Assembly (NCBI RefSeq): GCF_004354045.1
Contig: NZ_SMRT01000005.1
Location: 98,501-162,500 of the forward strand
From: Paenibacillus piri
GTDB lineage: Bacteria > Bacillota > Bacilli > Paenibacillales > NBRC-103111
DNA length: 64,000 nt
Direction: 5' to 3'
Positions 42,112-53,400 of this stretch are shown piece by piece. Each line of letters begins with the position of its first letter. Within the stretch, counting starts at the first letter, position 1. Under the pieces are notes generated by a model. It searched no databases, was not told the origin of the DNA, and saw only the letters and a list, made by a program, of their open reading frames with translations. The position numbers and the translations under genes are program-made.

Positions 42112-42885
42112 ATGCGTGCAATACGCAAAAACGATTCTGCGGGCATGCGGGCAATCCGCTCCAAAGTGTCCGTTATCATCCCTGTCATGAATGAAAGCCG
42201 CACGCTGAAAAGGGTGCTCCTCGAAGTGAAAAAGCTGCAGCCTCACATCGAAATCATCGTCGTCGTCAACGGCTCGAGAGACGGTTCGGCGGCAATCGCC
42301 CAGGCATTCGGCGCGCGCGTCATTTTTTTCGAGCAGCCGCTGGGCCACGATGTGGGCCGAAGCGTCGGCGCGCGACATGCGAGCGGAGATATCTTGCTGT
42401 TTATGGACGGCGATATGGTGCTGCCCGCCGCCAAACTGATGCCGTTTCTCCGGGCAGTGGAACGAGGCGCGGATCTCGCGCTTAATCAATATAACGGCCA
42501 GGTGCTGAAGCAAAAGGTGCACCCGGTCGTTGTGGCCAAGCACGCATTGAATGCGGCCCTGCGGCGGCCGGACTTGAAGGGGGCCTCGATGACGACCGTA
42601 CCGCATGCGATGAGCCGTCGCGCGCTCGAAACGATCGGGGCGGAGCATCTGGCCGTCCCGCCCAAGGCGCAGGCGATAGCCATTCAGCGGCGGCTAAGGG
42701 TAAGAGCCGTCTGCTTCATCCATGTCGGCGCACTGAACCCGGTCCGCCGCCGGAGCCGAAAAGGCGACCCGCTCGCGAAGCTGATCGTCGGCGACCATTT
42801 GGAAGCGATAAGCTGGCTGACCGAGGCAACCGACGAACGGGGATTGCATTCGGATTTTTCAAGAAACCGCAGTATCGTGAGGTGA
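42112..42885 (+). CDS. GT2 family glycosyltransferase
   Basis: A 257-residue GT-A glycosyltransferase. Seen: SKVSVIIPVMNESRTLKRVLLEV, IIVVVNGSRDGS, PLGHDVGRSVGARHASGDILLFMDGDMV (nucleotide site and DxD) and MTTVPHAMSRRAL. Basic N-terminus (MRAIRKNDSAGMRAIRSK). ATG 42112 is preferred; TTG 42100 is possible but its GGGAG is directly adjacent. It abuts the next gene (TGAATG), and the two are homologous (shared GHDVGR, LLF(L/M)DGDMV, VPPKAQA(L/I)A), so they arose by duplication. Confidence 0.84.
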   Translation: MRAIRKNDSAGMRAIRSKVSVIIPVMNESRTLKRVLLEVKKLQPHIEIIVVVNGSRDGSAAIAQAFGARVIFFEQPLGHDVGRSVGARHASGDILLFMDGDMVLPAAKLMPFLRAVERGADLALNQYNGQVLKQKVHPVVVAKHALNAALRRPDLKGASMTTVPHAMSRRALETIGAEHLAVPPKAQAIAIQRRLRVRAVCFIHVGALNPVRRRSRKGDPLAKLIVGDHLEAISWLTEATDERGLHSDFSRNRSIVR

Positions 42886-44085
42886 ATGAATGTGCAGCGT
42901 AAGGCAAAAAGAAAGACGGCGGCAGTTTTTCGAATATCAGTTGCCCGAGCGATCGGGAAGAGAGCTGTCGCGAACGGCTCTGTTACCGGTATGCGCAAAC
43001 GTCGAAGAAGAAGGAGCACGGTAACGGCAGGCGGCAGCCGGAAGGCGACGCGCCTGCGGTCCGCGATCCGGCGCGGCAGAAGCGCTGCGGTGCCGCTGCA
43101 TACGGCTTCCGCTGCGTATCAAGCGGGTTTCCGCGCAGGCATTGCGGATGCGGCGCATCTGTCGATCGAACAGGAGCCCGATAGAAAGAAGGCATTGAAC
43201 CGTCACTGGCTGGAGCGAGTCCGCGCGATGCGATGGCTGGGGCCTCCATGGGACCGCTATGTCGAAGCGGCGCGAGGCTATGTGAAAGGCTTTTTCATCG
43301 GGAAAAAGAAGCCGGCCCCCGACTGGCTGATGCTGCCGACGGCGCAATCGGTCGCCGCCATTGTGGCAGTCATGAATGAGGAGCGTACAATCGCAAATAT
43401 AATGAAACAGCTAAATCGGCTACCTTTTGACGAGGTGTTCGTTATTGTGAATGGTACCTCCGACCGCAGCTTCCTGAAGGCGCGCCAGGCATCCCAGGCC
43501 GTTATTGCAGCTTATCCGGAGCCGTTGGGCCATGATGTAGGGCGGGCATTGGGAGCGAAGCTGGCGCAATCCGACATTTTGCTGTTTTTGGATGGGGATA
43601 TGGTACTGCACGCGGAGGACCTGATTTCTTTTATCGGCGGCGTCGAAAGCGGCCTGGACGTGGCGTTGAACAATATTACTCCTTATATGCGGGTGTTCGC
43701 CAAGCGCGATTCGGTTACGCATATGAAGCAGTTTTTGAATGCATCGCTGGACCGGCCCGATCTCGAAGCGAATTCGATGACGGCCGTACCGCATGCCTTG
43801 TCGCGAAAGACAGTGGCGACGCTCGGCATTCCTAACCTGATGGTACCGCCGAAAGCGCAAGCGCTCGCCGTCCATCACGGTCTGCGCGTAGGCATCGCCG
43901 GCAGTATCGACGTGATTCGGAGCAATAAGCGCAGGAAGCATAATACAGGCAAAAAAAACCGGCTGGCCGAGCTGATCATCGGCGATCATCTGGAAGCGCT
44001 GAAGGCGGTCGGAGGGCTTACCGGCGAACGGTTGGCGTTCGTTGACAACCTGCGCAGCCGCGCCGGGGCAGGAGGGGAAGTCTGA
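42886..44085 (+). CDS. GT2 family glycosyltransferase with basic Axxx/Gxxx N-terminal tag
   Basis: A 399-residue protein. Residues 1-70 are strongly basic (RKAKRK, GMRKRRRRRS, SRKATRLRS, IRRGRS). Residues 77-92 are four-residue units with small residues at 77, 81, 85 and 89 (AYQA GFRA GIAD AAHL). The GT2 body (about 150-399) has QSVAAIVAVMNEERTIANIM, PLGHDVGRALGAKLAQSDILLFLDGDMV and VPPKAQALAVHHGLRVG. It is a paralogue of the previous gene with this extra N-terminus. Ends with a TGATG overlap onto the next gene. Confidence 0.84.
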   Translation: MNVQRKAKRKTAAVFRISVARAIGKRAVANGSVTGMRKRRRRRSTVTAGGSRKATRLRSAIRRGRSAAVPLHTASAAYQAGFRAGIADAAHLSIEQEPDRKKALNRHWLERVRAMRWLGPPWDRYVEAARGYVKGFFIGKKKPAPDWLMLPTAQSVAAIVAVMNEERTIANIMKQLNRLPFDEVFVIVNGTSDRSFLKARQASQAVIAAYPEPLGHDVGRALGAKLAQSDILLFLDGDMVLHAEDLISFIGGVESGLDVALNNITPYMRVFAKRDSVTHMKQFLNASLDRPDLEANSMTAVPHALSRKTVATLGIPNLMVPPKAQALAVHHGLRVGIAGSIDVIRSNKRRKHNTGKKNRLAELIIGDHLEALKAVGGLTGERLAFVDNLRSRAGAGGEV

Positions 44086-44813
44086 TGCAGCTGACAAGCG
44101 TCATTATTCCTAATTATAACGGTCTTCATTGGCTGAAGCCTTGCGTGCAGTCGATTCGCCAGCATACCCGCATACCGTACGAAATCATCGTCGTCGACAA
44201 CGGCTCAAAGGACGGTTCGCTTGAATACTGTCTGGCCCACCGGATCAAGCTGATTTCTTTGCCGGCCAACCGTGGTTTCCCGGCCGCATGCAACATCGGG
44301 ATCCGTGCCGCCAGCGGGGATGCGCTGCTGCTGCTCAACAACGATACGCTGATGACGCCGGGAGGCCTGGAAAATATGGTGCGCTGCCTGTACAGCAGTG
44401 AAGAGATCGGCATCGTCGGTCCGATGACCAATTATGCGAGCGGCAAGCAGCAGATTACCGAGCCGTTCACGAATGTGGCGGATATGGCCGCACGGATGAA
44501 CGAGCCGGACAGCGGCAAATGGCTGGAAGTGGATCGGATCGTCGGTTTATGCTTTTTGTTCCGTCGGGAGCTGATAGATCGGATCGGGCTGCTTGACGAA
44601 CGGTTTTCACCGGGACATTTTGAAGATGACGATTACTGCTACCGCGCCAGACAGTCGGGCTTTCGGCTGATGATCGCAGGAGATTCGTTCATTTACCACC
44701 ATGGGAGCGCGAGCTTCCAGAAAGAAAACGGGCAGACGGTGAAACAACTGGTCCTTCGCAACCGTCAGCAGTTTATCGACAAATGGGGCGTGGACCCGCT
44801 GCAGTTTATATGA
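44085..44813 (+). CDS. GT2 glycosyltransferase, rhamnosyltransferase-like
   Basis: A 242-residue GT-A enzyme of the WbbL/RfbF-like branch of GT2. Seen: TSVIIPNYNGLHWLKPCVQSIRQ, IIVVDNGSKDGSLEY, LPANRGFPAACNIGI, LLLLNNDTLMTPGGLENM (DxD as NNDT), and FSPGHFEDDDYCYRARQSGFRL. Members often transfer rhamnose, which fits the dTDP-rhamnose operon upstream. Overlaps the previous gene by 1 nt. Confidence 0.87.
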   Translation: MQLTSVIIPNYNGLHWLKPCVQSIRQHTRIPYEIIVVDNGSKDGSLEYCLAHRIKLISLPANRGFPAACNIGIRAASGDALLLLNNDTLMTPGGLENMVRCLYSSEEIGIVGPMTNYASGKQQITEPFTNVADMAARMNEPDSGKWLEVDRIVGLCFLFRRELIDRIGLLDERFSPGHFEDDDYCYRARQSGFRLMIAGDSFIYHHGSASFQKENGQTVKQLVLRNRQQFIDKWGVDPLQFI

Positions 44814-44892
44814 GCGCCGCCAGGACAAATGCGGATCTGTGCGGCAGCGGCAATTTTTTGCGGCAGTATATCTGATCGAGGTCGTCGACGGT

Positions 44893-45033
44893 ATGACGAA
44901 GATGGAGCAATTATTTTCCAATAATTTACAAATATTACTCAATTCCCAGGAAGACGAATCCAATAGCGATAGCGGAAGTGGCGGAGCGGGTGATTTTGGC
45001 GACATGTTTCCTTTTGGGGGCGGCGGCAAGTGA
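44893..45033 (+). CDS. Small acidic Gly/Ser-tailed protein
   Basis: A 46-residue frame, MTKMEQLFSNNLQILL then an acidic Ser/Asp/Gly tail (DESNSDSGSGGAGDF) ending FPFGGGGK. Only a weak GAGG is upstream. Its stop overlaps a GTG start (GTGA), as in the other coupled pairs of this locus. No family recognised. Confidence 0.45.
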   Translation: MTKMEQLFSNNLQILLNSQEDESNSDSGSGGAGDFGDMFPFGGGGK

Positions 45034-45316
45034 ACTGGCATGAAGAGGAGAACCGGGCCAAGCTTCATATCCTGATCTCGCTGGCCCGAAGCCAGCGGGC
45101 AGTGGCCCGCATCATCGAAAGCATGGCGGATATGATCGAAGGCGCCACCTCCTCGGGGGACGCTTCGGAGCAGGTAATTTCGGGCAGCTGGAGTCCATCA
45201 GCCGCTTTCAGCAGCAATTGTCTGGTACCATTGCGGGCATGCGCGTTCATAAGTTCCGTCCGGGAGCGCCGGGCAAGCCTTGGCTTAACGAGCGGGAGCT
45301 GCCGACCCGGGAATAG
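45030..45316 (+). pseudogene. Small protein with a single-base frameshift at a G5 run
   Basis: GTG start in a GTGA overlap. The first part reads NWHEEENRAKLHILISLARSQRAVARIIESMADMIEGATSS, then at GGGGG (45155-45159) the frame must shift; with one extra G it continues RFGAGNFGQLESISRFQQQLSG ... GKPWLNERELPTRE and stops at 45316. Unshifted, the tail is Ser/Arg-rich nonsense to 45371. So either a broken gene, a sequencing error or a phase-variable tract. No family recognised; a glycan-locus accessory protein by position. Confidence 0.6.
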
Positions 45317-45493
45317 CGGCAGACTGCCAGTGGCATACCGTCCGGCTGTGACAATCAATTGTCCTGTATGAAAAAACTCGCCGACGCGGGATTTTTTCTG
45401 CGGGCCTATTTTTGTTGTGACTTAGGCAGGCTGTAGCGAATACGCTATATTATAGTGGTTTGCCTATCCTGTGTTAGGAATGGAGGAAACAGC

Positions 45494-45973
45494 ATGAGCC
45501 TACAACCCCTCTCCGAACAAGCCGGTTACCCATCTGTCGTCAAGCTGCCCTACCGTGATGTCCGTAAATTTCTGGAGCAGATCGCATGGTGCGTCGATCA
45601 TACGGCCACGCTTATCCGCGCATATGCGCAGCTTGTTAAGCTGGCGCCAAGCGAAGTCGAGGCCGAAGAAGTGAAAACGATGATGCAGCAGGAGAAAAAG
45701 CAATTCACGCTGCTCGAATCGCTGTACCGGGAGCTTATGGGAGGCGAGCCTATGGCCCGGCCTGAACCGCATGATTTTACGACATACGAGGATGGCCTGA
45801 AGTACGCCGTCAGTTTGGAGCGTGTGGCAATCCGGCATTACAGGGATACTTATTTATTGACCCCGAGTATGAAGGTGCGGGATATTTTCTTTTATGCGTT
45901 AAGCGACGGGACGGAGCATATCGTCGGTCTTTTGATGCTTCAGCTCGGAAAGCCGCATCAAACGGACATATAG
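45494..45973 (+). CDS. Ferritin-like helical protein
   Basis: A 159-residue, mostly helical protein. Repeated E...H-type positions (LEQIAWCVDHTATLIRAY, EEVKTMMQQEKKQFTLLESLYREL, SLERVAIRHYRDTYLL, YALSDGTEHIVGLLML) suggest a four-helix bundle with metal-binding Glu/His like ferritin-fold proteins. Metal binding and function are inferred only. GGAGGAAAC precedes ATG 45494. A single gene between the glycan locus and the SLH gene. Confidence 0.65.
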   Translation: MSLQPLSEQAGYPSVVKLPYRDVRKFLEQIAWCVDHTATLIRAYAQLVKLAPSEVEAEEVKTMMQQEKKQFTLLESLYRELMGGEPMARPEPHDFTTYEDGLKYAVSLERVAIRHYRDTYLLTPSMKVRDIFFYALSDGTEHIVGLLMLQLGKPHQTDI

Positions 45974-46220
45974 GCTGACGCGGCTTGCTTCGAGCCGTTT
46001 TGCAATCGCTTGCCGGAGCTCGCTCCGTACAATTTCGTTATTGCATAATCGGACAGCGTTCGGGTATAATCGACTCACAAAGGAAAGTTTTGGAATTGAT
46101 GTGGGATATTTCATATTCATTGGACGGAAGCACCGCCGATCAGAGGGTTTTTTACCTATGCTTGGGGTGCTTTTTTCATGACAATGTGGAGGTCTCCAAC
46201 CGACAAAGGAGCGAATAATA

Positions 46221-47441
46221 ATGAGAAAAACAATTTTAGCCGCAGCAGCACTCTTAACAATAACCGTTCTGGCCGGTGGAGCCTACGCCTCCAAAGATTT
46301 TACCGATGTTTCCGGCCATTGGGCCAACAGCAGCATTAACGCAGCCGTCAGCAGAGGGTATGTGGACGGCTACCCGGACGGCACGTTTAAGCCGGAGCAG
46401 TCCGTAACCCGAGCGGAATTTATTAAGATGGCTATCGATGCCATGGGGTATAAGAAAGCAGCAGGCGCAGCTTCGCCGTGGTACAGTCCGTATGTGGACG
46501 CAGCGATTACGAACGGGCTGAGCATAAAGGGGGAGATTTCCAATTATGATCAACCGATCTCACGGCTCGAAATGTCCAGGATCGCCGTTCGTTCAACCGG
46601 CGAGCAAAACACGGATGCCCTGAAATGGATGTATCTCGCCACAAGCAAGGGCATTATTAACGGCATGGACAATCAAGGAACGCTTGGCGAAGATCAGCCG
46701 ACAACCAGGGCGCAGGCCATTACCGTCATCGAACGCATGTTGAAGCTGAAGGCTGGCGAAAAGCTGCCTTGGGACCGATACGCAACTTCGGCCGCAGAGA
46801 TTGCTTGGCATAAGGCCAACGTGTATACGATGGCGCCGGAGTATTTCGGCTACGGTAAGGACCGGAACAGACCGTTTCGAACGGATCTGTTGCGTTATGA
46901 CGGACCGAACGGCTATTCCGAGGTTGAAAAATACGTCATTGTCGATCTGGATGATCCGAACGATCCGAACCGAAAGCTGATTCCGGAGGGGATGATGTGG
47001 GAAAGAGTAGGTCCCAGCACTCCAAGAGGTGTATTCGATAAAACTACAGAGTTACCGACCAAGGCCTACTTATTTTTGAGCTTTAATCATTTTGTGGTGG
47101 ATTTGGATAAAACAGCAAATCCTTTTCGTTTTGCTTACTTAACGGTTCTTCCTTTCAATTCCTCAGGTGTTAATTTGAATGAGAATGGTGATCTAAGCAA
47201 CATTACAGGGTACATGATCTATGAACCAAAATATAAATCTTTTCTCGCAGGAGTAATGCCTTGGTTGGAACCGGGCCATTACGATACTCGAATCATCACA
47301 GGCACTTTGGTTCCAAAAGGGAAAGGTGGTATTGATGGTGATGGGTTTGGAGTAAAACGGGAACCAGCGCAAGAATTGGGAGAAGATAGGGTTACGGTTA
47401 TATATTCCTCCCAAATCGATTACAGCCTCTCCGGGAGGTAA
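46221..47441 (+). CDS. SLH-domain surface protein
   Basis: A 406-residue secreted protein. The signal peptide is about 1-23 (AGGAYA-S). Three SLH motifs run about 25-180: FTDVSGHWANSSINAAVSRGYVDGYPDGTFKPEQSVTRAEF, then a weaker one, then GIINGMDNQGTLGEDQPTTRAQAITVIERML. The C-terminal 220 residues have no family I recognise. From about 47040 the DNA is visibly more AT-rich than the first part. AAGGAGCG precedes ATG. The next gene starts 6 nt after its stop, so the two are co-transcribed and the products may meet at the surface. Confidence 0.88.
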   Translation: MRKTILAAAALLTITVLAGGAYASKDFTDVSGHWANSSINAAVSRGYVDGYPDGTFKPEQSVTRAEFIKMAIDAMGYKKAAGAASPWYSPYVDAAITNGLSIKGEISNYDQPISRLEMSRIAVRSTGEQNTDALKWMYLATSKGIINGMDNQGTLGEDQPTTRAQAITVIERMLKLKAGEKLPWDRYATSAAEIAWHKANVYTMAPEYFGYGKDRNRPFRTDLLRYDGPNGYSEVEKYVIVDLDDPNDPNRKLIPEGMMWERVGPSTPRGVFDKTTELPTKAYLFLSFNHFVVDLDKTANPFRFAYLTVLPFNSSGVNLNENGDLSNITGYMIYEPKYKSFLAGVMPWLEPGHYDTRIITGTLVPKGKGGIDGDGFGVKREPAQELGEDRVTVIYSSQIDYSLSGR

Positions 47442-47447
47442 ACGAAC

Positions 47448-50400
47448 TTGAGAAAGTTACTTCATTGTTTGCTTATTTGTTCTATACTGCTTTCCTTGTT
47501 TCCCGGATTAGATTTGAGCGTAAGTGCAGCCAGTAACGAGCACGATCTCGGAAATGTTACTTTTGGATCAGGGGACGCACTCTTTGAATTGGATGGCAAC
47601 GCCTTCGCATCTGGAAAAAGCGGCATCACACCAAATACCGTTACGGTCCCATCGCTACCGGACCCAATTGCCAGAGTGGAGTTGCGGGATATGAACAATA
47701 CCCCTATTCAGCAGCTAACGAATATTGGTGGGAACAATTACAAAGTATCCACTCCGGTTAGTCCCATTGGAGAAATAGACGTTAAAACGGAGTTTCCTGT
47801 AGATATTCCAGAGGGGTATTTTGAATGGTTCCGTGACCCTAATCAAGTAGTATGGATGTATGACTATGCTAAAGAAGGAGAAGCTGCCAAAAGATATCAT
47901 GTTAGCACTCGACCGAAAACTTTTGATCAGCCTCCAAATGATTCAGAAGTGCCGGGGGGCTGTAAAGCAGCAACTAGTCCGACCGATACGACAACCACAA
48001 CTGTACGTCCTTGTAATATTGCAGAAGATTATCGGTCTGGGAATCTGTATCTTTCTACCCTGAAGGTTGTTGGGATGGATCAATACATTCCGATTTCTGA
48101 GGCACATGCTTTAGAGTTCGATAAAAATTTTACTTTTGTCCAAGGCTCGGGTAAACATCTTTCTGAAAACAATATTATCCGGGACTCCTTCGACACAGTA
48201 AATGATATTGATCCAGTTACTCAAAACTATCGGTTTAACTTTAAGATAAAGTTTGATGTTGAGCCAGATAATATTTATCCTGATACTGGTAACGGCTTAG
48301 TACTACGCTGGTACAACAAATGGGCGCTGAACGTCAACGGAAAAATCTACAAGTACCCAAAAATGAAAGTCGTAGCCATTACGTTGCCGCCAACGGCCAA
48401 ACCCGATCTGATAGCCGAATCTTTTACCCCGCCAGCTTGTGTTAAGGTGGGCCGGTCTGAAACGTACACCTACAAAATCAATAACGTGGGAGCTTCAACG
48501 AATCAATCGTTTAAAGTTAAAGTTACGGCAGACGGAACGGAAATCGCGACCCATACGTATCCGTCCGGCATCGCGACGAACCAATCGGCGGATGGAACGT
48601 TCTTGTATACCTTCTCGACCGCCACAACGAAATCGTTTACGATCAACGTCGACAGCGACAACAGCATTGCCGAAGATAACAAAAGCAATAACGTTCTGAT
48701 CGTGCCCGTCACGGCCAAAAGCTCCTGCCCCGGGGACGGCGGGGGCGGTGATCCGGACCCGACCGTCTCGATCAGCGGCGATTTTACGATCAGAAAGCCG
48801 ACGGTTGTTTGGGGAACCGGCAATTTTATCGAACCCCAAGATATTACCGTCACCGGCAATTGCGCCTATGCAGCGCATACCTTTAAATATGCGCAAGGGA
48901 CCAACGGCTACACCACCGACAACTTGACGCCAAAAGACAAGGATGATGCCTTTGCGTACGATCCCGGCTTGCGCGGCTATGACGGAGGAATTAAGCTGGG
49001 AACGGTCAGTGTGACGATGACCATCAAAACGACCTGCGGCCAGTTTTCAACTATCGGCCCGAAGACGTTCGAAGTGATCCCCGATCCGAACAAACGGCCG
49101 CCTGTCATTGAAATTAAATGGTTTCGCAGCGGCGAAAGCACACCGGTTACATCGGTTACACAGGATGAATTCGTGGAGCTGCGGGTAACGCAGGAATCCT
49201 CTCCGGACGGGGACCGTACAACGCGATTATGGGACTTCTCCAAGGATACATGGACGAGCAGCTTACCGAGTACGTACCGCTGGTCAACACCCTACGATAG
49301 CGTGAGATACACCGGGATTAAGGCGACGGTGGAAGGGGCGCATATCGTCTGCGCAACCGCCTACGATATGAGCGGAACGCCGTCCACGCCTTCCTGTACC
49401 ACTTTGTTTGTTGAAGGGAAATCGCCGATCCCGGTCATCAAGGGCGGAACGGTCGTGAAAGAAGGGAGGAAGCTGAATCCGCCGCTCGACTCGAACGACA
49501 GCTATACGAAAGTGCCGGGACGAACTATCGACCATAGCCGCGACGAGTGGACGAACTGGTATGGCCCCAACCAAGTGTTTGTTACCGAGGGCACGATACT
49601 TGTCCAGTTGCATGTATACGACAATACGGGACTGAAATCCGAGCGCCCGGCGTACCATGAAATTACGGTCGTACCGGATTTGCCACCCGTCATCAATTTC
49701 GAATATACGGCCACCATGACACGGATGGAGCGGCAATTCCGGAATACGTCCTACAGTCCGGACGGAGATCCAATTGAACAGTACCGGGTTACCTACGGAT
49801 ACGACTGGTATAATAATGGAGCTTGTAACCCGTTGGAAGCAACACTTTCCAACAACAACAACTATTTTGCGTTCCGTCCGGATCGGGTCGGCAACTACTG
49901 CTTCCGCGTCTATGCAAAAGAGGCCGTTGTCGAGGGAGCAGGTGGGAAAGATGCGTTCAAGGATTATATGGTGAACGTTATCAACGATGGTCCAACCGCG
50001 GAATTTACCGCAACCGGAACGTCAACCGAGCCGCTGCCGGTCAACGTGACGCCGTATAAGGCAACCAACTTGGCCGGATGGCCAACCAGCAGCCTCGATA
50101 CGTCATCGATGATCAACGGGTGGTCGGCCAACAGTGACGGCCTGCTGATCAGCCCGCGTCGGGAAAGCATTTTTGGACGCACGACCGGCAGCAACAGCTC
50201 ATTTGATTTCATAAGCCGTTTTTCGCTGCCTTTGGGTACGGCCAATTACGGATTATCCAAGCAGGATATCGTTCTGTCCGTTAATGATTATAATGAACCG
50301 TTTAGTCAAGCTTATCCGCTCGGAAACGGCCGGATGATTGTTCGAAACACTGTAACCGGTCAAGGAGCGTCGGGTCGGTATTATTTAACCGGAGTAAGCC

Positions 50401-53400
50401 AATCGCCTGTCCTCCTCACCTGCGGTACGAACAATATGTGCACCGATATGGCCATCCGAAAAGAATTGGACGAAGTGATTATTGCCTATATCAATGACGG
50501 TTCGTTAAGCGGTGTGATGCGGCATTCTAACTATTGGACGCGTTACAAACTGAGCGATCTAAGCAATGGGGTCATTTCATCCCAAGGCAATTCGAATTTC
50601 ATTGCCAATGAAAGTTTAACTGCGGGCTACGCCAGTTCAGGAACACCCGCAACATTCAGCAATGGCGAGCGGATGATCGGCAATTATGAAGGGGGATACA
50701 GCGGGCGGGTCGGCGGTTTTTCGAGGCTCAAGTTTAACTCGGATTACAAAATGATCAACTTGACCACCCGAACCATTTCATCCTTTAAGTACGGCAGCGC
50801 GACCGCTTATAAGACCGATACGTATACGAGCCTACCGGCCTTGACGCCAAAACGATCAACCCTGTGGCCGTACCGAACCTTAGGCCAGCTGGACGAAATC
50901 TTATATCCGATGCAGGACACGACAGATAAATCGCAGCCGAAAGGCGTCTCGGACGCCAAGGGCAATTACTATTCGGTCGTGATTATGTCGGACATGACGA
51001 ATCGGTATCTGGTTCGCTGGGATGGCAATACGGGAATGCCTACGGAATTGAAGCGCACGACCGATTTGATTACGTTGAAAGGCGTGTCGGGAGATGGCAA
51101 ATACGTCTATCTCGTTTCAGGCGTTTACGATTACGATATTTACGATTACGTGTATTCCGACCACTATATCAACACGTCCAACGGCGCCGACACGACATCG
51201 AAGCCATGGGATTATACCGACTATTTGCCACAGCTGAACAACTGGATCAACACGTACCAAAACGGCTTTGGCGATACGTACACCGGTTCTAACCCAAACA
51301 ACGCGGCGCTGATCGACCGAGGTTCAGGCGTCATGATGAGCGAGAGCACAAACATTACGGACAGCTCCGCCACCGGTTCTGCAGGAACATTCAATGCCTT
51401 TATGAGTGATACCCAGTATATCGGCAGACCGGTCGGAAAGATGCTTCCGCTCTATACGTACGTTCCGTTCACCGGTCAATCGCTGTACAGCAATGAAGCG
51501 TTTACGTTCGGCCAACTAATCAATCCGGCCTCGCAGCGCGTTGTGAACGGGACGGTCGCCTGGAGCGTGCTGCAGCATGGTTTGACAACTTCCAATATTC
51601 ATGCGGGCATGAGCTTCCGGATTCAGGATTACCGGAACATGTACAGGCTGGAGTCGCATTATAATCTGCTCCGGCTGGTCAAAATCGTGAACGGCCGAAA
51701 AACCGTGCTGCATCAAGTGAACCGCATCGTTTTGTCCGACCAGTGGATCAGCTACAGCGTGAAGCTGACCGGCAGCCGCATCCGCGTGTATGAGGGCGGG
51801 GGGCTGATCATGGAACTGAATGACGGGACGTTCACGCAAGGCACGATGGGGCCATACTCCGTTTCGGACAATGCGGCGTTTAAAGGCATCACGTATACAT
51901 GGAATGATGCCGACTTAAGCTTTGCAACGCCGGGGGTCGCGATCGTCGATACGGATGTCGCCTACGATGTGAATTACTCCGATCCGGAACACGATCCGAA
52001 GCTCGACAGCTCGACGCAATGGCAGTACGCGCATGTCGACACGACGAAGTTTTTGGATGCCAGGGACGGCAAATCCGGACTCTCCGGTCATCACGGCAGA
52101 ACCGTCACAAGTCCGATTTTGACCTTTGACAAAGTGGGCGTCTATAAAATCGATTACCGCGTAGCGGACGATCCGCATCCGGATCACCGGCTGGCGTGGG
52201 GCGATGGCATGTTCGCCGCATACTCGAAATATTCGGACTGGTACACGCAATATTTGATCGTTCACCGCAGGCCGATTGCCAACTTTACGCTCGGATTGGA
52301 TGGGGGCGGCTCCGTCACCTGGACCGACTACAGCTACGATCCGGATCGCTGCTACAACGTGGGCAGCTGCCAAAGCGGCTATGAAACGACGCACGGCATT
52401 TTGAAGAAAAAGTTCTATTACATTACGCCAAGCGGCGATCGGGTCGACGCCAAGCTGGTGAAGCCGCGTGAAGCCGGCATGTATACGGTCGCGATGGCCG
52501 TAGCCGACGAGTACAACGCATGGAGCGATTGGTACGAGCAAACGATAGACATAGCCAACCCGGTTGCGCCGAACAACCCGCCGACCGTTGCGCTGACGTT
52601 CCCGAACGGGACGCAGGCCGCGCCAAGCTATGTCAGCCTGCAGCCGACGATTACTTGGAACCAGTACGATCCGGACCCGGGCACGATCTTTTCCACATTT
52701 GATCTCGATATTAAGGACGAATGGGGCGGCTGCGTCGAGTGCATCCGGAACATCGTGATGGATACGAGGGCCAACAGTTGGGCGTGGACGATGGATAATC
52801 TGCTGCAGATGGGGCGTAAATATTCTGCCCAAGTCCGCGTCAGTGACGGCGAATCGTGGTCGGCATGGAGCAATATCGGCTGGATGGCCACGAACAGCCC
52901 GCCATCCGCGTACATGACGTTCCCATACGGCACTCAGGCTGCGCCGAACATTATCAACACGCTGCGACCGCTGTTGACTTGGAGCCAAACCGATCCGGAT
53001 CCGGGAGCCGTATTCCATTACTTCCAGATTCAAATTACGAACGAGGCGAACAACGTCACGATTCTGGATAGCGGCAAAGTATGGCAGGGCACGACATCGA
53101 CGTCTGGAAGCTGGACGGTGCCGATCGACCTGCCGACAGGCCAAAAAATGCGGGTACGCGTCAAGGTATGGGACGAATACGGGGCCGAATCCAATTGGTC
53201 GCCACAAACATGGTTCTTGATCAACCGGCCGCCGCATGCCGATTTCGATTGGACGCCGAAGCCGGCTTTCGAAGGGGATGAAGTAAGATTGCTGAACCGG
53301 TCAAGCGACCCTGACGGAGATCCCCTTTTCTACGAGTGGATTATTACCGGTCCCGCCTACAGCGCGGCCCATACATCGGTTGATGCGGCGATTCCGGCTG

